This document shows, piece by piece, positions 8,064 through 15,102 of a stretch of DNA of 64,000 bases. Both the position numbers and the translations under genes were made by a program. The DNA lies in the NCBI RefSeq assembly GCF_014171475.1, contig NZ_CP048817.1, forward strand, positions 2,604,001 through 2,668,000, in the 5' to 3' direction. Source of the DNA: Sphingomonas sp. So64.6b (GTDB lineage: Bacteria > Pseudomonadota > Alphaproteobacteria > Sphingomonadales > Sphingomonadaceae). Each line of letters opens with the position of its first letter. The stretch's first letter is position 1. Below the pieces are notes generated by a model. The model was not told where the DNA came from. It did not search any database and saw nothing but the letters and a program-made list of their open reading frames with translations.

Positions 8064-8963
8064 ATGGATCGCCTTGCGAGCATGGCCGTGTTCGTCAAAG
8101 CCGTCGATCTGGGGTCGTTTGCCGCTGCGGCGACCGCGCTCGATCTGTCCGGACCGATGGTCGGCAAGCATGTCCGATCGCTCGAGGAACGGCTCGGCGT
8201 GCGCCTCCTCAACCGGACGACCCGCCGTCAGAGTCTGACGGATTTCGGGCGCGCTTATTATGAGCGCTGCCGTGTGGTGCTCGCCGAAGCCGATGCGGCC
8301 GATGCGCTGGCCGCCGACCAATTGTCCGAACCGCGCGGCAGGCTCCGCGTAACCATGCCGGTGTTGTTCGGCCGGCACTGCGTAACACCGATTCTGCTGG
8401 ATCTGGCGCGGCGCCATCCCACGCTGGAACTCGATCTGACGTTTGGCGACCGTCTCGCCGGCCTGGCGGAGGATGGCTTTGACCTCGCCATCCGCACCGG
8501 GACGCTGGAGGACAAGGGCGGACTGATCGCGCGCCGCGTCGCGCGGCAGCGCATGATCGTCTGTGCATCGCCGGCCTATCTCGATCTGCACGGGCGGCCG
8601 GCAACGCTTGAAGAAATCGCCGGGCATCACGGCATCATCTACCGGCGATCGGGCCGCATTCCGCCCTGGCTTTTCCCGCGCGATGGCCAGTCCCCGCTCG
8701 AAATCATACCGGTCAACCGGCTGCGGCTCGACGATCTCGACGCGATCGCGGATGCAGCGGTCGCGGGGATGGGCCTGGCCTGGCTCCCATCATGGCTGGT
8801 TCGTGAGCGGCTTGGAACGGGTGCGCTGATCCGGCTATTTCCGGATCAGCCGGAATTCCTCTATGACAGCCACGCGCTGTGGCTGCCGACGCCGCATCTG
8901 CCGCTCAGAGTACGCCTCGCCATCGATGCGCTGGCGGCTTCATTGCCCCGGTTCATGGCTTAG
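8064..8963 (+). CDS. LysR-family transcriptional regulator
   Basis: A 299-residue LysR protein with an N-terminal winged HTH (MDRLASMAVFVKAVDLGSFAAAATALDLSGPMVGKHVRSLEERLGVRLLNRTTR) of the AaeR/DsdC-like subgroup that begins MDRLxxM. A substrate-binding domain follows (LRVTMPVLFGRHCVTPILLDLARRHPTLELDLTFGDR...). It lies about 100 bp from, and divergent to, the MDR oxidoreductase gene. The gap holds a small dyad (TGCC-N7-GGCA), a possible part of the operator. The effector is unknown. Confidence 0.9.
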   Translation: MDRLASMAVFVKAVDLGSFAAAATALDLSGPMVGKHVRSLEERLGVRLLNRTTRRQSLTDFGRAYYERCRVVLAEADAADALAADQLSEPRGRLRVTMPVLFGRHCVTPILLDLARRHPTLELDLTFGDRLAGLAEDGFDLAIRTGTLEDKGGLIARRVARQRMIVCASPAYLDLHGRPATLEEIAGHHGIIYRRSGRIPPWLFPRDGQSPLEIIPVNRLRLDDLDAIADAAVAGMGLAWLPSWLVRERLGTGALIRLFPDQPEFLYDSHALWLPTPHLPLRVRLAIDALAASLPRFMA

Positions 8964-9009
8964 GTTGAAGGGGGCGGCAGGCGCCCCCAACCCCAATTTC
9001 GCCTGACGC

Positions 9010-9669
9010 TCAAGCGGCGACGGGAATGTTCTGCGCATAGGCCGCCAGTTGACTATTCAGTGCCCTCTGGAATGCCGGCCGTGCTTCACATCGCCTGAGA
9101 TAGGCATCGACCACCGGAAATTCGGCGACGATATCGGTATGCCGAATGAGCCTGAGCACGGTCGCCATCAGCACGTCGGCCGCGCTAAACCGGTCGAGCA
9201 GATAGTCGCGCCCGTCGAGCCAGCCGGCCAGCACGGTCAACCGCGTTTTCACCGCATCCACGGCACCGGGGCGGCGCAGCTTGACCCATGGTTCGTGATT
9301 CTGCTGCAAGTCCATCACCGACAGGTTCTGGATCGGCGGTTCGACCGTGTTGAGCGCGGCGAACATCCAGGCGAGTGTGTCGGCACGGCCGGCCGGATCA
9401 GGCGGCATCAGCGCCTCCGACTCCATTGCGATCTGGTGCACGATGGCGCCGGATTCGAACAGCTGCCGACCATCCGCCTCGAACGCAGGCACCAGTCCGA
9501 AGGGCTGTTGCCGACGATATTCGGGTGAATCCTTTTGCCCCAACTCGATCGACTGAGCCTCATAGCGGAGCCCGGCCTCTTCCAGCGCCCAGCGCACGCG
9601 AAGATCGCGAACAAGGCCCTGGGCAAAGAGCGGGACCCAGCGGAATCCTGTGACGGTGATCTTATCCAT
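9010..9669 (-). CDS. Glutathione S-transferase family protein (cassette 1)
   Basis: A 219-residue GST. The thioredoxin-like N-terminal domain (DKITVTGFRWVPLFAQGLVRDLRVRWALEEAGLRYE...RQQPFGLVPAFEADGRQLFESGAIVHQIA) has the cis-Pro and ESGAI glutathione-site block, and the alpha-helical C-terminal domain includes FSAADVLMATVLR. The start at 9669 overlaps the end of the SRPBCC gene by 8 nt, so the two are translationally coupled. It is the third gene of an ArsR-SRPBCC-GST operon. It is clearly paralogous to the GST at 14392, with shared VRD(L/I)R(V/L)RWALEEAGL and QPFG.VP motifs. Confidence 0.88.
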   Translation of the reverse strand: MDKITVTGFRWVPLFAQGLVRDLRVRWALEEAGLRYEAQSIELGQKDSPEYRRQQPFGLVPAFEADGRQLFESGAIVHQIAMESEALMPPDPAGRADTLAWMFAALNTVEPPIQNLSVMDLQQNHEPWVKLRRPGAVDAVKTRLTVLAGWLDGRDYLLDRFSAADVLMATVLRLIRHTDIVAEFPVVDAYLRRCEARPAFQRALNSQLAAYAQNIPVAA

Positions 9670-10153
9670 TGGTATTTTCCACTTCGGCAACGTCGTTCTC
9701 GCCCGTGATGGCGTCGATTTGTTGGAGAACCTTCGGCCAGCCTTCGCTCATGTGCTTGAATGCGAAATCATTGTTCGGCGTGACGAAACCCGAATGCACC
9801 AGGCGAAGGCGGGTGCCGCCATCGACCCGGGTCAGCGTCCAGCTGACCATGGTCTCAAGACGAGAACCATAGCCTTGATTGTCGTCATGTCCGCCACACC
9901 ACGAATGGGTCAGCCGCTGGTTCGGTATCGCGTCCAGCACCTCGCACCGGATGACTCCATCCCATGCCCCGGCCGGGGTTGTCTGGAAGGTGAAATGATT
10001 GCCATTCACCGGCTCGAAGCCGGTCGGCCGCATCAACCAGCGGCTCATCAGTTCGGCCGTGGTCAAGGTTTTCCACATTGTTTCGGGGGTGTGGGGAAAC
10101 ACCTCGTCGACGATGATTTCCTGGCTGTCGGCCATGATCGCTGTGTCACTCAT
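9662..10153 (-). CDS. SRPBCC (AHSA1-type) domain protein (cassette 1)
   Basis: A 163-residue START/Bet v1-like (SRPBCC) protein of the Activator of Hsp90 ATPase homologue 1 group. It carries the typical FPHTPETMWKTLTTAELMSRWLM start and the late SWTLTRVDGGTRLRLVHSGF strand pair, with TPNNDFAFKHMSEGWPKVLQQID near the end. The fold has a hydrophobic ligand pocket, and the ligand is unknown. It overlaps the upstream ArsR gene by 4 nt (ATGA) and the downstream GST by 8 nt, so all three are translated together. Confidence 0.86.
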   Translation of the reverse strand: MSDTAIMADSQEIIVDEVFPHTPETMWKTLTTAELMSRWLMRPTGFEPVNGNHFTFQTTPAGAWDGVIRCEVLDAIPNQRLTHSWCGGHDDNQGYGSRLETMVSWTLTRVDGGTRLRLVHSGFVTPNNDFAFKHMSEGWPKVLQQIDAITGENDVAEVENTNG

Positions 10154-10479
10154 GGGTCAATCTCCTTCAAAAGGTTTCTGAGATCGGCGAACCGGTCGCG
10201 CCAGAACACCGCGTAATGATCCATCCATTCCACCAGCGGCGCGAGCCCTTCGGGATTGGCACGATAATAGACGTTCCGGCCCTGGGGCCGCTCGGCAACC
10301 AGCCCCGCCCGCCGCAGCGACTTGAGGTGCTGGGAAATGGCGCCCTGCGTCACCCCGCTCCCGCGCGTCAGTTCGACCACGGTGATCTCGTCCGATCTGG
10401 CGATCCGTTCGAACACAGCGCGCCGGGTGGGGTCGGCGAGCGTGCGCATCACGGCGTCGATGGTTGCAATTTCAGTCAT
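10150..10479 (-). CDS. ArsR-family winged-helix repressor (cassette 1)
   Basis: A 109-residue ArsR/SmtB-type regulator (MRTLADPTRRAVFERIARSDEITVVELTRGSGVTQGAISQHLKSLRRAGLVAERPQGRNVYYR). No metal-binding cysteine pair is visible, so it is of the SdpR-like, non-metal group that is commonly paired with SRPBCC proteins. It is first in an operon with SRPBCC and GST genes. Two tandem inverted repeats cover its promoter directly upstream, implying autorepression. Confidence 0.9.
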   Translation of the reverse strand: MTEIATIDAVMRTLADPTRRAVFERIARSDEITVVELTRGSGVTQGAISQHLKSLRRAGLVAERPQGRNVYYRANPEGLAPLVEWMDHYAVFWRDRFADLRNLLKEIDP

Positions 10480-10485
10480 GCGAAT

Positions 10486-10521
10486 CGATTAGCCATCTCT
10501 AATTGATTAGTCAATGCTAAT
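10486..10521 (-). promoter_or_regulatory. Promoter with two tandem ATTAG-N6-CTAAT operators for the ArsR-SRPBCC-GST operon
   Basis: On the minus strand TTGACT (10509-10514) and TAATCG (10486-10491) are separated by 17 nt. Two perfect inverted repeats ATTAG-N6-CTAAT occupy 10488-10503 and 10506-10521, covering the -10 and the -35. The start codon of the ArsR gene is 6 nt away from the -10, so the transcript would have almost no leader. Confidence 0.7.
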
Positions 10522-10547
10522 GTATAGAATTTGGATAACCTGACGAT

Positions 10548-10802
10548 TCAGGGTCGCCAATTGGAGATGAGTCTGAACCAGGGTGCCGAATGAAAGGCGC
10601 TCATCAATAGATACATTGCGGCCATGCCACTGAGCGGCGAGTCGCCACGGACCGCCGCGCAGAGCATGTCCGCTGGACCGCTGCCCAGAACGGCGATGGA
10701 CAGCGCCATGGCGGCAAAAGTCGGGGCCGCCGCCAGGGATAACCAGTCTGCCGCGCCGAGTGCGGTTGTATCGCTGCGTTCACGGCGATTGGCTTCGCTC
10801 AC
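10548..10802 (-). CDS. Small membrane protein of unknown function
   Basis: An 84-residue protein with a hydrophilic N-terminus (MSEANRRERSDTTALGAADW) and two hydrophobic segments (about residues 22-48 and 58-73), the second ending HSAPWFRLISNWRP. I recognise no named domain, although the WLSLAAAPTFAAMAL and GMAAMYLLMSAFHSAPWxRL pattern looks conserved-family-like. It is separate from the ArsR operon promoter downstream and is divergent from the TPR/HTH regulator at 10901. Confidence 0.65.
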   Translation of the reverse strand: MSEANRRERSDTTALGAADWLSLAAAPTFAAMALSIAVLGSGPADMLCAAVRGDSPLSGMAAMYLLMSAFHSAPWFRLISNWRP

Positions 10803-10900
10803 GATTTTTCTCCGGCAATGATGCGCGCTGGTTGATGTCGATAAGCTGAGTTAGACCCCCGGCAGCGAGAAGCGGGAGTGACAAGTGTGTCGGGATTGCA

Positions 10901-12121
10901 ATGGACTCGCTGATCACCGCGGCCGCCCAAGCACTCGCGGCAGGCGATCCGCTCGGCGCGTTGAAGCGAGTCGCGTTGCGCGACGATGCGCCCGCGCTCG
11001 CGCTTCGCGGTACGGCGATGGCGCAGCTCGGCGAGCTCGTCCGGGCAAAGGCGCTCTTGCGGCAAGCCGCGCGCGCCTTCGGCCCGAAAGAACCGGTGGC
11101 CCGCGCGCGATGCATCGTCGCCGAGACGGAGATCGCGCTCGCCTCTCGCGATTTGGGCTGGTCCGCCAGGACGCTCGATGCGGCGCGGGCGACGCTCGAA
11201 GGGCATGGCGACCGGACAAACGCCGCACATGCGCGGTATATCGAGATCCGGCGCCTGCTCCTGATCGGTCGCCTCGACGCGGCCGAACGGATGCTCTCCG
11301 AACTCAACCCAGCGCCCTTCCCACCTGCGCTGAATGCGGCCCATCAGCTGATCCTTGCCGGAATCGCGCTGCGCCGCCTTCGCACACAGGATGCCCGCAC
11401 CGCGCTTGTCCGGGCGGATCGCGCTGCGCGTGCCGCCGGCATCCCCGCACTGATGGCGGAGGTCGAAAGCGCGTTTCTTTTGCTCGACACACCTGCAGCG
11501 CGCCTGATCGCGCATGGTCAACAACGGCCCCTCCTGCTTGAGGAGGTCGAAGCCTTGAAGATGTCCTCGGCGCTCGTGATCGACGCCTGCAGGAACACGG
11601 TACGCGACCCCGACGCCATGGTCTCGCTCGCCCGGCGTCCGGTCCTGTTCGCGCTCGCACGCGCGTTGGGCGAGGCCTGGCCGGGGGACATGTCGCGGGA
11701 CATGCTTGTCGCCCGCGCATTCGGAGCGAAGACTGCCGATGAATCGCATCGCGCGCGGTTGCGGGTCGAGATCGGGCGGCTCCGTGCGACGTTGCGGACA
11801 ATGGCCCGGGTGACTGCCACAAAGCGTGGATTCGTGCTGGTGCCGCGCGGCGCACACGACGTCGTCGTGCTGGCGCGCCCCGTCGAGGAAAAGCATGCCG
11901 CGGTGCTCGCCTTCCTTGCCGATGGGGAAGCATGGTCGAGCTCAGCACTCGCCCTTGCGCTCGACGCCAGCCAGCGCACGGTGCAACGGGCGCTCGACTC
12001 ACTGGCGCTGGACGGCAAGGTCCAGTCGTTCGGTCAAGGGCGCGCGCGCCGCTGGACGACGCCGCCCATGCCCGGATTCACGACGACCTTGTTACTCCCC
12101 GCGCCGCTCTCGGGCGCTTAG
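10901..12121 (+). CDS. Helical-repeat (TPR-like) regulator with C-terminal winged helix-turn-helix
   Basis: A 406-residue protein. The first 210 residues or so form repeated Ala/Leu-rich helical pairs resembling TPR (ALALRGTAMAQLGELVRAKALLRQAARAFG...ARYIEIRRLLLIGRLDAAERMLSEL). A middle block (ESHRARLRVEIGRLRATLRTMARVTATKRGFVLVP) looks like an OmpR-type wing. The C-terminus is a clear helix-turn-helix (WSSSALALALDASQRTVQRALDSLALDGKVQSFGQGRARRW). It is probably a DNA-binding regulator sensing through the repeats. Its stop codon overlaps the AGGAGG ribosome site of the next gene, so the two are co-expressed. The target is unknown. Confidence 0.72.
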   Translation: MDSLITAAAQALAAGDPLGALKRVALRDDAPALALRGTAMAQLGELVRAKALLRQAARAFGPKEPVARARCIVAETEIALASRDLGWSARTLDAARATLEGHGDRTNAAHARYIEIRRLLLIGRLDAAERMLSELNPAPFPPALNAAHQLILAGIALRRLRTQDARTALVRADRAARAAGIPALMAEVESAFLLLDTPAARLIAHGQQRPLLLEEVEALKMSSALVIDACRNTVRDPDAMVSLARRPVLFALARALGEAWPGDMSRDMLVARAFGAKTADESHRARLRVEIGRLRATLRTMARVTATKRGFVLVPRGAHDVVVLARPVEEKHAAVLAFLADGEAWSSSALALALDASQRTVQRALDSLALDGKVQSFGQGRARRWTTPPMPGFTTTLLLPAPLSGA

Positions 12122-12130
12122 GAGGGAAGC

Positions 12131-12763
12131 ATGAAAAGATCAGCAGCAGAAATCATCCGCGAATATGGCCCCTTTCCGGGGGTCGATGCCGTGCACGGCG
12201 TTACCTTTGACGGCCACTATATCTGGCTGGCATCCGGGGAAAAGCTCACCGCCGTCGATCCGGCCAATGGAGAGCCGGCCCGCTCGATCGATATCGCCGC
12301 GCATGCCGGCACGGCATTCGATGGCGAGCATCTGTTCCAGATCGCCGAGGACCGTATCCACAAGATCGACCCGAAAACCGGCGATGTGCTCGCCTCGATT
12401 CCAGCACCCGGCGACGGCGGCGATTCCGGCCTTGCCTGGGCCGAAGGCACGCTCTGGGTGGGGCAGTTTCGGGACCGAAAGATTCATCAGGTCGATCCAG
12501 AAACGGGCGAAATTCTGCGCACCATCGAATCCAACCGCTTCGTGACCGGCGTCACCTGGGTCGATGGCAAGCTCTGGCACGCCACATGGGAAAACGACGA
12601 GAGCGAGTTGCGGCAGATCGACCCGACCACGGGAGAAGTTCTGGAGCGGCTCGATATGCCCTCCGGTATTGGCGTGTCAGGTCTGGAGTCGGACGGCGGT
12701 CGCCGGTTCTTCTGTGGGGGCGGCGAGACCGGTAAGCTCAGGGCGGTCCGCCATCCTGGCTGA
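12131..12763 (+). CDS. Beta-propeller repeat protein (Vgb/glutamine-cyclotransferase-like)
   Basis: A 210-residue cytosolic protein made of repeated propeller blades. Four copies of a (V/I)DP.(T/N)GE.. motif are visible: VDPANGEPARSI, IDPKTGDVLASI, VDPETGEILRTI and IDPTTGEVLERL, each followed by GLAWAEGTLWVGQ-like strands. This resembles virginiamycin B lyase or glutamine cyclotransferase propellers, but no catalytic residues can be assigned. A strong AGGAGGGA site overlaps the stop of the regulator gene, coupling their translation. No signal peptide is present. Confidence 0.72.
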   Translation: MKRSAAEIIREYGPFPGVDAVHGVTFDGHYIWLASGEKLTAVDPANGEPARSIDIAAHAGTAFDGEHLFQIAEDRIHKIDPKTGDVLASIPAPGDGGDSGLAWAEGTLWVGQFRDRKIHQVDPETGEILRTIESNRFVTGVTWVDGKLWHATWENDESELRQIDPTTGEVLERLDMPSGIGVSGLESDGGRRFFCGGGETGKLRAVRHPG

Positions 12764-12960
12764 ATTGCCACGACGCCCAATATGGTCAGCTCCAGGACAA
12801 AACGGATGCCACGAAGAGGAGAAGAGCGCCGACCATAAATATGCCTTGGCCTTTTTCGACGATCTTTGAATGTTATCTTTCGCATGACCCCCGCCACGAT
12901 GAGGGCAGTCAGTCCTTGTCGGCGATCCGGTGCCGGTTCCACATAGAAGGATCACACACG

Positions 12961-13498
12961 GTGGATCAAAGTACCGACATCGCATGCGCTTGTGGATTGA
13001 CCCGCCTTGAGGTGTCAGGACCGCCAATCCTGGTCACCGAATGCGTGTGCGACAGTTGCAGAACGGCCGCGGTTCGTCTTGCGACGTTGCCCGGCGCGAA
13101 GACCATGCTTACGTCTTACGGGGCAACCGCTTGCGCCGAGTATCGCAAGGACCGCGTACGGATTGCCTCTGGAGGAGAGCGGCTGGCAGAATTTCGCCTC
13201 TCGGCCGATGCGCGGATCGCGCCGCATGGTGGCCGTCTGCTGTAACACGCCGATCTTCCTGGAACTAAAAGGCGCGCATTGGTTGAGCGTCTATCTACAC
13301 CTATGGCCCGACGCAGTGCGGCCAAAGCCCGATGTACGGACAATGGTCCACGACCATCCCGATCCGTCGGCGTTGCCCACCGACATCCCGAATTTACAGC
13401 GCCAGTCGATGTCGTTCTACGCGAAACTGCTATGGGCGTGGATCGCCATGGGCTTTCGCAATCCGACGATTGCTATCGCAAAGAGCGTCGAGGCCTAA
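12961..13498 (+). pseudogene. GFA/DUF6151-like zinc protein, frameshifted
   Basis: A GTG at 12961 with an AGAAGGA site upstream starts VDQSTDIACACGLTRLEVSG...CVCDSCRTAA and runs to ADARIAPHGG, then meets a stop at 13243. The remainder of the same family lies in the +1 frame (VAVCCNTPIFLELKGAHWLSVYLHLWPD...) to 13498. The zinc cysteines (CxC, CxxC, then CCNTP) are therefore split between two frames, with the break near 13225-13235. Joined, they give a protein of about 178 residues of the glutathione-dependent formaldehyde-activating-like fold. It is a recent pseudogene or a sequencing error. Confidence 0.7.
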
Positions 13499-13582
13499 CG
13501 AGCATCTAAATCGGCCCCTGACATCGAGAGATCCACCTCACGCGGCAATCATGCGGCAATATCCGCGGGCGGTCTGCGGAAG

Positions 13583-13631
13583 TTGACATCCGCCTCAGGC
13601 ACCGGCAATACTTCACTACATGGTGAAGTAT
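13583..13631 (+). promoter_or_regulatory. Leaderless ArsR promoter with operator spanning the start codon
   Basis: TTGACA (13583-13588) and CAATAC (13606-13611) are separated by 17 nt. A perfect inverted repeat ATACTTCAC-N6-GTGAAGTAT covers 13608-13631, with the ATG (13620-13622) inside its 6-nt spacer. No Shine-Dalgarno sequence is visible, so the mRNA is probably leaderless and self-repressed. Confidence 0.7.
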
Positions 13632-13955
13632 CAGGCAGCCCAGATCGACCGTACCTTCTCCGCGCTCGCCGATCCGACGCGGCGAGAAGTGCTGATGCGA
13701 TTGAAGGACGAACCGGGGCTTTCGGTCAGCGAGCTCGCCCGGCCGCTGTCGCTGAAATTGCCAGGGATGATGAAGCATCTCGACGTCCTGTCCGACGCCG
13801 GGCTGATCACCCGGACCAAGACCGGCCGGACTGTGGCGGTAACCCTGTCGGTGGGACCGATGCAGGAAGCAATGGCGTGGCTCCAACGCTATGAGCGCTT
13901 TTGGACGGCGAGCATCGACCGGCTTGTCGCTTTTGTCGAAGAGGATGATGCGTGA
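13620..13955 (+). CDS. ArsR-family winged-helix repressor (cassette 2)
   Basis: A 111-residue ArsR-type regulator (IDRTFSALADPTRREVLMRLKDEPGLSVSELARPLSLKLPGMMKHLDVLSDAGLITRTKTGRTVAVTL). It has no metal-site cysteines. The stop codon overlaps the ATG of the following SRPBCC gene (TGATG), and a GST gene follows, repeating the order of cassette 1 on the opposite strand. A perfect 24-bp inverted repeat lies across its own start codon. Confidence 0.9.
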   Translation: MVKYQAAQIDRTFSALADPTRREVLMRLKDEPGLSVSELARPLSLKLPGMMKHLDVLSDAGLITRTKTGRTVAVTLSVGPMQEAMAWLQRYERFWTASIDRLVAFVEEDDA

Positions 13956-14395
13956 TGAGTCGCAGCCTTCCCAGCGTGACCATCGTTCGCAAGATCAAGG
14001 CTTCGCCCGGCAAGGTGTGGGCGGCGATCACCCGGCCCGAACAGATGCTGCAATGGTGGGGCCCTGATGCCGGGCCGACGCTCAAGGCCGAGGCCGATGT
14101 GCGCCCCGGCGGCCGGTTCAGCATCATATTCGGGCTGCTGAACGGCGACGAGCACAACCCCACCGGCGTGTATCGGGAAGTGCTTCCAGAGCAGAAGCTG
14201 GTCTTTACTTGGGAATGGGCCGGCATGCCCGAACGGGAATCGCTGGTGACGTTCCTGCTGAGGCCGCTCGACAGTGGCACCGAGCTGACCCTGATCCATG
14301 AGCATCTGCCCGACGAAGAAGCGCGAGAGAGCCATGAGCAAGGCTGGAACGGCCTGCTCGACAAACTGCCGATTTTTCTTGGAGAGAAAGAATGA
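13955..14395 (+). CDS. SRPBCC (AHSA1-type) domain protein (cassette 2)
   Basis: A 146-residue SRPBCC protein (VTIVRKIKASPGKVWAAITRPEQMLQWWGPDAG...GRFSIIFGLLNGDEHNPTGVYREVLPEQKLVFTWEWAG...ESLVTFLLRPLDSGTELTLIHEHLPDEEARESHEQGWNGLLDKL). The W..P...G and HE..D......H..GW motifs define the AHSA1 group. I use the ATG at 13955, overlapping the ArsR stop by one base, rather than the GTG one codon upstream. It overlaps the GST start by 4 nt. Confidence 0.88.
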   Translation: MSRSLPSVTIVRKIKASPGKVWAAITRPEQMLQWWGPDAGPTLKAEADVRPGGRFSIIFGLLNGDEHNPTGVYREVLPEQKLVFTWEWAGMPERESLVTFLLRPLDSGTELTLIHEHLPDEEARESHEQGWNGLLDKLPIFLGEKE

Positions 14396-15033
14396 GCGAC
14401 CTGACCCTCACCACCTATGACTGGGTTCCCGAAGCGCCGCGTGGCTTTGTACGCGACATCAGGCTGCGCTGGGCGCTGGAGGAAGCCGGGCTGCCTTATC
14501 GCGTCGAGAGCGTACCATTCGCCGACCGCAACGCCGAGCATTTCGCCCACCAACCCTTCGGCCAGGTGCCATGGCTGACCGATGGCGACATCTCGATCTT
14601 CGAGAGCGGCGCGGGGCTGCTGCATATCGCCCGAAAAAGCGAAAAACTCATGCCGCGCGATCCTGCCGGAGAAGCCCATACGCTGCAATGGACGATCGCC
14701 GCGCTCAACTCGGTCGAGATGGTTTCAGTCCCCTGGTGGTACCTGGAAGTGACCGGCGCCAAGGACAACCAGCTGACCGGCTGGTTGGAAGGCCGCCTCG
14801 ACCACATGGAGGGCATCCTGAAGGATCGGGAATGGCTGGTTGCCGACCGCTTCACTGTCGCGGACCTGCTGATGGCCGATGTTCTTCGCGTGGCAAAGGT
14901 TCGTTCGTTCGGAAATCGAACGGCGACGGAATCCTATGTGACGCGGATCACGGAGCGTCCGTCATTCAAGAAGGCCCATGCCGACCAGATGGCGCATTTT
15001 GCCAAGGGGGAGCCGCCCGCCGTCGCTACTTAG
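14392..15033 (+). CDS. Glutathione S-transferase family protein (cassette 2)
   Basis: A 213-residue GST closely related to the GST at 9010. Shared blocks are FVRDIRLRWALEEAGLPY, HQPFGQVPWL, FESGAGLLHIA, LMPRDPAGEA and FTVADLLMADVLR. N-terminal thioredoxin-like and C-terminal helical domains are both complete. It overlaps the SRPBCC gene by 4 nt (ATGA) and closes the ArsR-SRPBCC-GST operon. It faces guaA across a bidirectional terminator. Its glutathione-dependent substrate is unknown. Confidence 0.88.
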   Translation: MSDLTLTTYDWVPEAPRGFVRDIRLRWALEEAGLPYRVESVPFADRNAEHFAHQPFGQVPWLTDGDISIFESGAGLLHIARKSEKLMPRDPAGEAHTLQWTIAALNSVEMVSVPWWYLEVTGAKDNQLTGWLEGRLDHMEGILKDREWLVADRFTVADLLMADVLRVAKVRSFGNRTATESYVTRITERPSFKKAHADQMAHFAKGEPPAVAT

Positions 15034-15053
15034 AGACTGTCGAGATGCAATAA

Positions 15054-15079
15054 CCCCCTGCCCTTTCGGGACAAGGGGG
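15054..15079. terminator. Bidirectional terminator between the GST gene and guaA
   Basis: Between convergent genes, CCCCCTGCCC-TTTC-GGGACAAGGGGG forms a hairpin with an inner CCC/GGG stem and an outer CCCCC/GGGGG stem. There is no long U-tract, but the position between two stop codons fits a shared terminator. Confidence 0.55.
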
Positions 15080-15102
15080 CAACTACGACTATGGCGACGT
15101 CG

